DNA of 18,029 nt from Candolleomyces eurysporus. Taxonomy: Eukaryota; Basidiomycota; Agaricomycetes; Agaricales; Psathyrellaceae. This document shows, piece after piece, positions 9,431 to 18,029 of this stretch (its first letter is position 1; each line of letters opens with the position of its first letter). Where the stretch lies: positions 1 to 18,029 of the forward strand of contig JANBPK010001382.1 in assembly GCA_027579435.1 (NCBI GenBank). The letters are read 5' to 3'. Position numbers and translations under genes: made by a program. The notes beneath the pieces are model-generated. The model was not told the DNA's origin, made no database searches, and saw only the letters and a program-made list of their open reading frames with translations.

Positions 9431-10793
9431 TCGAGTCGGCATACAAGCACAGATGATTTTCCGTTGATATCGTCCTACGGTGAGGTGTTTGTGTGGCCGA
9501 GTCCTCCCTGGCACTCTCTTCTTCGGATCACACCCGGACCGGATGGTCGACCAGCGACTGTTGCGCAACTCGACTGCTTGTGCTTGCCCACATCGTCATC
9601 GAGACACTGGCCGACATGCGAGTATACTGTTTCACAATACCGAGGCCTCTTTCCATCCTCGAATTGCCAAACTTCTCCCGTGGAGTCCCGATATCTCAGA
9701 GGGTGCCTTCATGGTCGACGATCCTCTGCACCTGGAGGCTACACTACTCACTCCAGGTCAAGCCTCCCTTAATAGATGTACGTATTTTCCTTTTGGCCGT
9801 ATGCCGTGCTCCGGTGTAAACAGTGTTTTCTTGTGTTTCCCGGCGCCCGTGACATTGGAGCACTCCCGCTGTTCCTTACCGTCGTCCGTGCTCCAAGGCG
9901 TGCGATTTGCAGATTTTCAGCCGCGCTCCACGGCTTTGTCGCCCTCGTTCATATCCCTCAGGTCCAGGACGAAAACTAGCTGGTCGTACAAGGTCGGACT
10001 CCCGTGGGCTGCTTTCCGTGACGGATTTCATGGTCGAGGCTAGCGTGAGTGCATCTCCATATGGTTTTTACATCGACGTCGCTTATCAAGGGCGATCTTG
10101 AGAGACCTGGACCTGGACTAACAGACTACTTGAAGAGTAGCGCGTGCTGAAGATCTCGGAGGCCTTGATCCCCTCATCTATCTTTGGGATACCATCGCTT
10201 CCCTTCAGGCGTGGCATGCATCCGGCGCAGCCGTTACTGTGCAAGTTTATTCCTGCTTTTATTTTCACTCCCATTCTGAGTGGAAAATTGCTCACCAGTA
10301 TCTACTTTGACAGCACCGTTGTCGTGTACAAGTGCTGGAAAAGCATCAACACCTCCCAGTCTTCCTCCGGCCTCAGCTTCGATTACGCCTACAATGCCTC
10401 CCGAGCGCCTTCGATTATCCTCAACCTCAACGCTGCAAGGACTCGCACGTTCTATGCATCGACACCATCCGCGATATTGGCTACCGGTATGAGTTCACCG
10501 AGGCTGTCTCAACTTCGAGATCCACAACTTCAGAACGGTGGAAGTGGGAACGAAAGAGCCAGGACAGCTCCTGCACCAACAATGCTGACTCGGCTACGCT
10601 ACCCGGGTGTGCCGTTTTCTTTACGCTGTGGCATTTTCGATATGGATACTCATCTGCCTTTTCTCTTTCTAGTCATCAATCGGGAGCTTGCCGCATGATT
10701 GCCAATTTCTTTCTTGGCGCTGATTTTTCTGTGTGTAGCCCAAGGACGGTTGCTCATTGAGCAACGATATCATCGTACACGATACGACTCACA
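9431..10793 (+). other. Unresolved coding-like region
   Basis: GC-rich and open in two or three plus frames for long stretches, so frame choice is not possible by eye. Protein-like pieces are HNTEASFHPRIAKLLPWSPD (from about 9630), LLSVTDFMVEAS (about 10005-10042, followed by a GTGAGT donor at 10044), GLDPLIYLWDTIASLQAWHA (about 10163-10222), and DSHVLCIDTIRDIGYRYEFT (about 10440-10500). A possible intron ends at CAG near 10313. They may belong to one or two interrupted genes, possibly continuing into the gene at 10794. No family was recognised. Confidence 0.3.
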
Positions 10794-11370
10794 ATGTCGC
10801 CAACCGCCGGGTGGACCTACCGGCCAGTGCCTGCAGAGACTGGAGCGCGAGGAATTCGTGAGGGTTGGTCTGACACCTTGGCCAAGTGAGTTATTACACT
10901 AGTTCAGTCGCCATCTCGTTGATGTGACCTTTCGCAGTTTCGCAGACGGACTCGGGCCAACCAGGACTACTTCCTTGCCGGCTACGACACCAACAACCCC
11001 GCTTACTCGAGCAAGGCCCTGCCCGACTTCCACCGCACTGATCTCGCTCCGCTACTCGAGCACTGCTGGGTTGACCGCTGTCCATGTTTTACGAAACTAC
11101 TCGTTGATAGGCCATGGTGAGACCTGGGCTTGCTTACCCCGCAATTGTATCCTGCACTTGTCTGACAGTACGAGCTCTCCCCTTCCGCCTTACAAGCCCC
11201 GATGGTCGTGAACGCAAGAAAATCTTCTCCATGATTCTTCGGTCACTTCTGGATGCTACAGGGCGTATGGGTCGAGGGTCGAAGGCCTTTCGTCGACGCC
11301 CCGCAGCCCCTTCAATCGGTCACGAATGACGCGAATGAACAAATAACTCGACTTGTCGATATATGTATCC
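10794..11370 (+). CDS. Unidentified gene, possibly disrupted
   Basis: Not recognised. ATG 10794 (CACAATG context) begins MSPTAGWTYRPVPAETGARG. Exon 1 is 10794-10885. Intron 10886-10945 (60 nt) starts GTGAGT and ends in a duplicated acceptor (TTCGCAGTTTCGCAG); the second AG keeps frame. Exon 2 (10946-11116) reads YFLAGYDTNNPAYSSKALPD, then HCWVDRCPCFTKLLVDRP. A GTGAGA donor at 11117 and a CTGACAG acceptor at 11168 bound a 52-nt intron. The frame after it that looks coding (YELSPSALQAPMVV from 11169) is out of phase by one base. That frame meets TGA at 11232-11234, then continues open with FFGHFWMLQGVWVEGRRPF to about 11370. The TGA may be a true stop of a short protein (about 109 residues) or a TGG-to-TGA break. 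It is a gene in error-prone sequence or a recent pseudogene. Confidence 0.4.
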
Positions 11371-12213
11371 TTACTAGCCTTTATTCCTGGACACTAAGTG
11401 TCCGGGTTTGTGTTTTTTTTGGGTATGATCGGTTGCAGTTTTTTTTTGCGGAATAGGCGCTCGTGCCTCAACATTGACTCGATTTTGCGTCAACATGACT
11501 ATATTGTGACTACATATGAGTCGACTGTTAGACGCTCGTATAAATAGAGGTATATATTGGCTTGAGAATGGTTCATTCCTTGCACTTGCACGTCTTGAAT
11601 TTCTTTTCCGATCTTTTTCATTTTATCTCCCATTTTACCCTCTGTTCTCTTTCTCAAATCTTTTATTTCTTCTCTTTGCGTGTTTTTTGTTTGAATAGTA
11701 TTGAATATTAAATATGGTCACGCTACACATTTTTCGATCCCACTGCACGCTATTGGATCAACTATTACTTGGAACCTAACTTGCTTGCCTGTTTCATTGA
11801 CAGACTGGTCCATTCGAAATCATTCATGTATTTTTTCGGTTGTTTTACAACATCCAATTGACCGTTTGCACAACGACCGTAGTTGAGACAGTGGAGTGTC
11901 CAGGTTCGCCCGGAGGGGCCATTCTTTATTTCAATGTAGTCTTTATTGTACTTCTCGGACAATGACTCTGATAAATAATGATGTTCTCCCTTTGATTTCC
12001 CGCTCGTCTCGTTGCTTGGAAATCCGTGCCTCTTCCCGTTTAAGCGCCCATCTCACGAGACTGCGAACGGCCGAGCTGTCAGTGTCACATGTCGCGCACT
12101 GCATTGATGATCGATGAGGCGGCCTCTCATTCCTTGAACCGCTACTATCACCTGGACTACCATCCATTGCGAAATCTTGCGATTCAACACAAATTTTCAA
12201 ACAAACAGCAACT
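11371..12213 (+). promoter_or_regulatory. Promoter and leader region of the NLR gene
   Basis: A consensus TATA box, TATAAATAG, lies at 11539-11547. About 40 bases later begins a long CT-rich tract (about 11585-11700), as seen at fungal core promoters. The distance from the TATA box to ATG 12214 is about 670 bases, so a leader intron or a second start site is likely; a short unrecognised transcript is also possible. Two homopolymer T runs lie at about 11410-11450. A TGACTC-like site lies near 11475 and a GAGTC-containing site near 11518. The minus-strand open frame at 11943-12383 overlaps the NLR start and is not credited. Confidence 0.45.
11539..11547 (+). promoter_or_regulatory. TATA box
   Basis: TATAAATAG matches the consensus exactly and is followed at a normal distance by a CT-rich region. 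It is the only strong TATA box recognised in the window. Confidence 0.5.
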
Positions 12214-15200
12214 ATGTCCGAAGCTACGGAAACTCGTGGAGACAACACCGCCGGCGGTTCGGAGCGCAATACCCCAATTTCGCCTCCCGCTGCGACGCCT
12301 GTCGGTGGTAGTGGGACCCGATCTTCGAACAGGACCGGATTGAGGGAGAAAATGGGGAAGAAATGGGACGAGGGAGTCGGCAACGCTAGGCGTTTCTTTG
12401 GGCCGAAGGAGGAAGGAGCGGGAACGAGTCAAGAGGCTGCATCCGGTGACGGTGGAACTGGCGGTGCAGCGATTGTTGGTGTCGCTGCTACTGGCACTTC
12501 TGCTGGGTTGGATATCACTGTGCCTCAAGCTGGAATTCTAGCACTCGGCCAAGCAGCCTATCTTGTGCTCACGGCTCCTCTCACTGCCGCCGGCACCGAT
12601 GAAGTTCAGGGGGTTGGGACATCTCTCGCCTCTGCTACGGCTACGACACAGAAGACCAACAATCCACTCGATCAGGAGCCTGCCTTGGGTGGCTCTGACA
12701 CCTTGCTTGCTCCAGATAACAACGCAGCTTTAGCTCTCGGTGCTACACAAGAGGTTGGTCAGGAGAATCCCGCTCCTCTCGCGCCAACCCTCGTACAAGC
12801 CGAGGGCGCCGTCCCCGATCACAGCCCGTGAAGCGATCGACCCATCGGCAGCTGCCATTGCCGTCCCCACCCCCGCCAAATCCTCGGCCTACATTGGAGA
12901 AGAACAACAGATGAGGCGTGAAGGCGCAGGAGCCTTGTCGCCACCCCGAGCTGGTCAAGCAGGAGCGAGCGCGGTGGATTCCAACCCATCGGGAGCCCCC
13001 TCGAGTAAGACTTGGACTATCGTCACGGGCGCTTTGAAGAAGACGCTTCAAGGAGCGGTTCCCTTTATCCCAGACCCTTTCNAAAGGCCCCGCTGAGCTG
13101 CTTTTGAAGGTTATTGACGTCTTTGAGGTAAGTTGCCCGCCCCTTCAATAATTATTCCTTGCTAACAATCCGTAGCAAGCAAAATCAAACAAAGAAGAGA
13201 TGGAGGATCTGAAGATGCGTTGCAACCTCCTGAATGAAAGTATGGTGAACGCGATTAAGGGACAAGATGCAGGATTGCTGTCGGATGATCTGAGAGATAG
13301 TATTGGCCGTCTCGTGAAGTACGTCTCATTTTGGGTCGAGCCCAGGCAGCATCTCATTGATATCAATGCTAGGGGAATATCTGATACCCTTATGGATACA
13401 GCAGTGAAGAAGTCGACAGGAATTACGGCGTATATCCTGGTGGAGGATGACGCGGAGGCTCTGAAGAAGGCAAACCAGCAAATCGATCGAGTGCTCCAGT
13501 GCTTCTGGGTAAATGCAATTCAGCTTCTACAATACNGGGGGGCTGATGGCTATGTAGATCGAGAACCTCATTGCAGGCGCTCTTGTCCTGAGCGACGTCC
13601 GCCAAACGGTCAAAGACCAAGAAGGGTGGATGGCAAAGCTGTGCGTTACTGTGGACAGACATTTCAAGGTGGGCAGTTTGGAAGCCATTTCTCTTGATAT
13701 GTGTTGACCATTATGATAGAACGCGGCTCTGGATAAATTGAAGAATGTTCCTAGCGCTGCATATGACTCTCAGGCTCTCACAAAGGTCGACACATGCTTC
13801 GAGGGCACCCGGGTAAAGCTCCTAGCTGGCATTGGCCGCTGGATGAGTGACACTGCATTGGATGGACCTGAAACCGGGAAACCTATCTATATCCTTGATG
13901 GGATTGCTGGGATTGGGAAATCCACTGTAGCTAAAACAGTGGCCAAGCGTGCTCATGATATCAACTCTCTTGGGGCTAGCTTCTTCTTCTCTCGTGATCA
14001 TGCTGAGCGACAGCATGCCGATAACTTTGTGCACACTATTGCTCATCAGCTTGCTTGCTGCAATCTTTCCTATGGAGAAGCCATTGCTACTGCAATTGAC
14101 AATCATCCTGGAAGCCTGCACAAGGTTATACCAGAGCAGTTTTCCACTCTTGTGTCTGAACCTCTTTGCAATATGCTCAAGCAAAGAGCAACACCTCTTG
14201 TCTTTGTCTTTGATGCTCTGGATGAATGTGTTGAATCTGATGCCTCTGCTGTGTTGAATCTTGTCATTGATTCATTCTCTAAGCTGCCTAATGTCAAGGT
14301 CTTTCTCACTGCTCGACCAGAACTGGTGCTCAGAGATGAGTATCAAAACACATCTTTGGCTAGCTGCTTTCATCTCCAGAACATTGAAGCTTTGATTGTA
14401 GACTCTGACATCAATCTGTATTTCAATCACTGGCTGTCATCTTCAAACATACAAAAAACATTCAGGGGCATGGAATGTGCATCTTGGGTTCCTACAGGAG
14501 AAGAGAAAGGAAAACTTGTTCAGGTTGCAGGCAGGCTTTTCATATTTGCTTCTACTGCTGTAAAAGCTATTCTTGATAGAAAGCACCTCAACCCAAAGCA
14601 CCAACTTGATGCCATTTTGAGCATCAGACCAACCAATGCAATCACCTCTCTGTATATGCAGGTGCTCAACAGTGCTAAACCTCTAGAAGACTATGATGAC
14701 TGGATGGCCAGCTTTAAAACAGCCATTGGAGCTCTTGTTGTCCTTCAGTACCCTCTTCCTATTAAAGCCTTGGCAAACCTACTAGGTATAGAGTCTGATA
14801 GGCTCACTTCAATCTTAGCAAACTTGCATGCAGTCCTTGCTCCAGTGAATGATGGGCCTAATCCAATCTATAAAATCCACCATAAATCATTTGCTGACTT
14901 TGTCACAAATGCTGCCCAATCTCAGGAATGCTCTGTCAAAGAACAAGACTGTCATCTGCATCTAGCCAAATGCTGCTTGAAAACTATGAATCAGCAGCTC
15001 CAGTTCAATATCTGCCAAGTATCTCCTGCAGATCAGTACAAAGAGCTTGCTGATTTGCCAAACCTGAACAAAGAAAAGCTAACCCAAGGGTTGAAATATG
15101 CCATCTGCCATTGGGCCACTCATTTGGACAAGAGCACCCTTGGGTCCTTGGATGAGGATATCAAGCAACAACTTGAAGAGTTTGCCAACATTCATTTGCT

Positions 15201-16202
15201 GCACTGGCTTGAAGCTTTGGCTTATTCTGAGGAGCTGGATACTGCCTATTACAGCATGCAAACAGCTCTAGCAGTTTTGGTGAGTTATTCACAATTACCA
15301 GATGACATAAAGAGCTTACATTCTAGTAGACAAACTGTCATGACTTGCAAGAAATTCAAAGAGTACTCCAGGATGGCCAAAGATTTGTTGTATTGTATAG
15401 CAATACCATTAAGTGCTCACCACTCCATGTGTTTTGGTCATGCATTTCTTTTGCACCTAAATTATCAAGCATATACAAATTATATGCAAATAACATTCAG
15501 GGAGCAAAACTTGTCACTGACCATGTCAGCTTCTGGCCATCAGAACTTGCAATTTTGTATGGCCATTCTGGCAGGGTGTTCTATGTTGCCTTTTCACCTG
15601 ATGGACAGAGGCTGGCCTCAGCATCTGATGACAACACAGTGCGCCTGTGGAACAGCCAGACAGGTGCTGCTCTTGGAACTCTGGAAGGCCACTCTGGCGA
15701 GGTGACCCATGTTGCCTTTTCACCTGATGGACAGAGGCTGGCCTCTGCATCTCATGACAACAAAGTGTGCCTGTGGGACAGCCGAGACAGGGGCTGCGTC
15801 TTGCAACTCTGGAAGGACATTCTGATGCAGTAATGCATGTTGCCTTTTCNACCTGATGGACAGAGGCTGGCCTCTGCATCTTATGGCAACACAGTGTGCC
15901 TGTGGGACAGCCAGTTGCACACACTGCTGGCAGCTCTGCATTATGATTCTACTCTTGGTGTGAACTTCAGAACATCTTTGCATTTTTACATATGCTGCAG
16001 AGGTTCCTCTGCTCCTTCTGGATTGTACTCTGTTTTATCTGGCGACCCTTTTGTAGAGCTGTCTGTCATTCCACATTTCTTGTTTCCTTCACACTGGAGT
16101 GTCATATCTGTTTCCTTCAATTTCCAATTTTCTATAGCTGTAGTGGGCCTTTCAGATGGACAAGTTTGTGTCTTTGATATTTCTCATTTTTCTGTTGATT
16201 GA
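12214..16202 (+). CDS. NACHT-WD40 STAND receptor (fungal NLR-like)
   Basis: STAND NTPases sense a ligand through C-terminal repeats and switch on by nucleotide exchange; in fungi they serve non-self recognition and programmed cell death. Exons: 12214-13127, 13176-13318, 13373-13508, 13558-13668, 13720-15279, 15330-16202. Introns are 48, 54, 49, 51 and 50 nt. About 1,243 residues result after dropping one C at the CCCC near 12820, the N at 13082, and three extra bases near 15784, 15798 and 15850. Residues 1-300 are Ala/Gly/Thr/Pro-rich with no known effector domain. Residues 300-430 are helical ([20 protein letters not shown]). NACHT: Walker [10 protein letters not shown] near 495-503, Walker [11 protein letters not shown] near 594-603. 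WD40 blades begin near 1032: three close copies, then a degenerate last blade ([13 protein letters not shown]). Four blades are fewer than a full propeller, so the sensor may be short. Start 12214 has A at -3. CpG is nearly absent from 14.02 kb onward but common before. Confidence 0.8.
15561..15940 (+). repeat. WD40 repeats, 126-nt unit, three near-identical copies
   Basis: Units begin at 15561, 15687 and 15815 with GGCCA(T/C)TCTGG-like sequence. The first step is 126 nt (42 codons) and the second 128 nt because of two extra G bases. Each encodes [14 protein letters not shown] followed by a W or LW pair. The DNA block CCTGATGGACAGAGGCTGGC is identical in all three. High DNA identity, not only protein identity, points to recent amplification or gene conversion, as reported for fungal WD40-type recognition genes. 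Confidence 0.8.
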
Positions 16203-17505
16203 GTTCTTTGCTTTTCTTTCTATCCTATTCAAAATAGTTACATACTTGGTTTTGTCTTTTGTACTTGTAGTCATTAAATCAGAACATTTCAAATGTTAAT
16301 CTGTGAGTTGCTAAGCAGCCAACCCCCATTGCTTAAAGGTTCCAAGCCATTTTGACCTGTGGTCACTTCATGGCATCCTGCTAAACACTTCATCTGTTTG
16401 TCTAAAGGTGGACAATGGCAACAAAGGATGATGCACAACAGAAAAAAANATACTGAATTGAGCAGCAAAACTCAAAGCTGACCATCACTGCACAAGTCTG
16501 GTGGCAAAGGTTTGAGTGTAATAATGTACCTGAGTCAAAACACCTCAGAACCTTTTCTGGAACATTGTTTTTCCTTTGTAACATACCCTTACCAGTGTTC
16601 ATCATGAATACATGTTAGCTGATGGGTAGACATGGCATGGGTAGGGCCAGGTATGGGAAGATATGGGTATGGATTGGATTAACCCTATCTGTGAAATTCA
16701 GGATGAGCTGTTGCATGTACAGCTTAAACAAGAACTGACCAGGATATGGGCAATTCATTTAATTAATCTTCTTGTGCTCAATTCTGGTCTGTTTGGGCTC
16801 ATTTTGCACATATTATCTGTGGGTACATAAGTAAGATATGCAGTAAATATAGTTTCATTTTTGCTCCATAAAACCACTAAACCAGATAATCTTTTTCTTT
16901 TCTTTGCAAAATTACTTAAACTCACAAAAATACTCACTTTTTTTTGATGAATTAGTCAATTTTAAATGAACTAGTCAGTATTTTAAAGAAGAATGTGAAT
17001 GTGAAAGTAAAAGCAATATGCACAAAGCTTCTTGTCCTAGAACAGAGGACCCTGATTGGGCTCAATGGACACAGATCAAACACCTGTGTGAAATGGCTGA
17101 TGTGTTGAATTCCAAGGCATTCTTGACTGGAACTAGAGCAGCAGCAGAAAACAGTGGCTGGAGTGATGGCTGCAGATGCCAGAAGCACCATGTTGGCACC
17201 CAATAACCCCCCATGGTACCCAAGTCAAAAATACCTCAGAACTGGTGAAAGTTCTAGCTGGCTTGATTCCACTTGAAGCTATGTTTGTCTTTTTTTNCAC
17301 TGCCACACTGTTCACAATGTTAGAAAAAGCCATACCAGGAATCAATGGCTTTTAATAGCACTCATTTTCCAGGCCATTGAAACACCTTAGAGGCCTTCAA
17401 AATCATTCAATTGTAGCACACATTGAATACAGGGCATTCAGCAGCATGTCAAATATGACATGACACAGCTGGGTTGGCATTAGATCAAGCATTATGTCCA
17501 ATTTT
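16203..17505. other. AT-rich, CpG-free region without a gene
   Basis: No supported gene; open frames are short and lack family features. There is no CpG dinucleotide between about 16043 and 17518. It should contain the 3' end of the NLR transcript, but no clear polyadenylation signal could be chosen. It also holds a diverged direct repeat (16526-16551 and 17216-17242) and a run of GGG tracts at 16624-16675. Confidence 0.55.
16526..17242 (+). repeat. Diverged direct repeat, about 27 nt, 690 bp apart
   Basis: GTACC..AGTCAAAA..ACCTCAGAAC occurs at 16526-16551 and 17216-17242, with a few mismatches and one length difference. The coordinates span the two units and the DNA between them. Flanks show only faint further similarity, so this may be the core of an old interspersed repeat. 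Confidence 0.4.
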
Positions 17506-17554
17506 GGCCCAGCTGGGACGGGTAAGGTCTCAAAATGCATGTCCCAGCTGGGCC
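17506..17554. repeat. Perfect 14-bp inverted repeat containing palindromes
   Basis: GGCCCAGCTGGGAC (17506-17519) and GTCCCAGCTGGGCC (17541-17554) are exact reverse complements with a 21-base spacer. Each arm contains the palindrome CCCAGCTGGG. A related ACAGCTGGG lies at about 17465. The pair marks the downstream end of the CpG-poor block. Confidence 0.6.
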
Positions 17555-17624
17555 AAGCAACACCAGTCACATATTAAATGACTCCAGCGGGGCGGGTCGT
17601 AGCTACCAGTTGCTCATGACAATA

Positions 17625-18029
17625 GGAATCTCGGGAGTATTCTTGGACATTGGTACATATATGTACGTCTTGAATAATAATGGTTGGGCAGGCCATCATG
17701 GGAATCTCGGGCAGCTTTTCGACATCCAAACATACTTCCTTGAATTCCAGAGGTCCTAGAGGAATCTCAGGCTACTTATTGGCATTCATATGTACTTCTT
17801 AATACCAGCAGTCAGGCAAGGGCATGACAGGGATCTCGGGCTAATGTTGGAACATCGAACAGCAGTCTGGGCATAGGAGTCTTGGGCCAACTTTGACATC
17901 CAGTACGTACTTTTCAAATAACAGGCACTCGAGGCAGGGACACCATAGGAATCTCGGGCCAACTTTAACATCCTGTATGTACTTTTCAAATAACGGGCAG
18001 TCGAGGTAGGAATTTGGGGTCAACTTTGA
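17625..18029 (+). repeat. Degenerate minisatellite, runs off the window
   Basis: Seven units start with variants of GGAATCTCGGGC at 17625, 17701, 17761, 17830, 17876, 17948 and 18009. Spacings are 76, 60, 69, 46, 72 and 61. Most units also share a block like ACATCC..TACGTACTT; the last two full units share TACTTTTCAAATAAC. No coding frame persists through the units. The array likely continues past the window. Confidence 0.7.

Noticed and set aside
11943..12383. Minus-strand open frame of 146 codons
   Set aside because: It overlaps the NLR promoter and start and has no recognisable features.
15280..15705. Direct continuation of the NACHT exon to a stop at 15705
   Set aside because: After 15280 it reads the WD40 repeats in the wrong frame; the GTGAGT...TAGTAG intron restores the WD40 frame.
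16678..16690. Telomere-like AACCCTA
   Set aside because: It is a single copy with no tandem array.
17625..18029. CRISPR-like array
   Set aside because: The units are degenerate, irregular in length and lie in eukaryotic DNA; a minisatellite fits better.

Overview
The window looks like nuclear DNA of a filamentous basidiomycete, most likely an Agaricomycete near Rhizoctonia/Ceratobasidium. The reasons are the very short introns (about 47-60 nt, GTAAGT/GTATGT donors, TACTAAC-like branch sites), a fungal CACTA/Tnp2-like transposase, and a NACHT-WD40 STAND receptor of the type expanded in these fungi. The species is an inference. No tRNA, rRNA, CRISPR array or bacterial-style operon was seen.

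Layout. 1-770: short inverted repeats, then a small plus-strand gene for an acidic, coiled-coil protein. 807-4330 (minus): three-exon CACTA-type transposase, tail to tail with the small gene (36 bases between stop codons). 4629-6774 (plus): an unidentified multi-exon gene with an internal repeat of about 190 nt and an unresolved middle. 6775-7527: pyrimidine-rich spacer. 7528-8464 (plus): an unidentified gene made of two tandem domain copies, each keeping an intron donor at the same place, the second copy damaged. 8465-9065: spacer with a double bZIP-type site. 9066-9430 (minus): small unidentified two-exon gene. 9431-10793: unresolved stretch open in several frames. 10794 to about 11370 (plus): unidentified, possibly disrupted gene. 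11371-12213: TATA box and CT-rich promoter region. 12214-16202 (plus): six-exon NACHT-WD40 NLR-like receptor, the best recognised gene. 16203-18029: AT-rich, gene-free DNA ending in a degenerate minisatellite.

Two properties cut across the genes. First, isolated single N bases sit mostly beside homopolymers. At five of them (719, 3705, 6124, 6131, 13082) dropping the N restores a sensible reading frame, and other frameshifts look like one-base overcalls, so much of the apparent pseudogenisation may be a sequence-quality effect. Second, CpG is common up to about 14.02 kb, nearly absent from there to about 17.52 kb, and then returns. The edge lies inside the NACHT exon, which suggests either a methylated and deaminated block or a chimeric gene.

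The genes do not form an obvious shared pathway. The window reads as accessory, fast-evolving sequence: a transposon, lineage-specific duplicated genes, and a receptor of the self/non-self recognition class.
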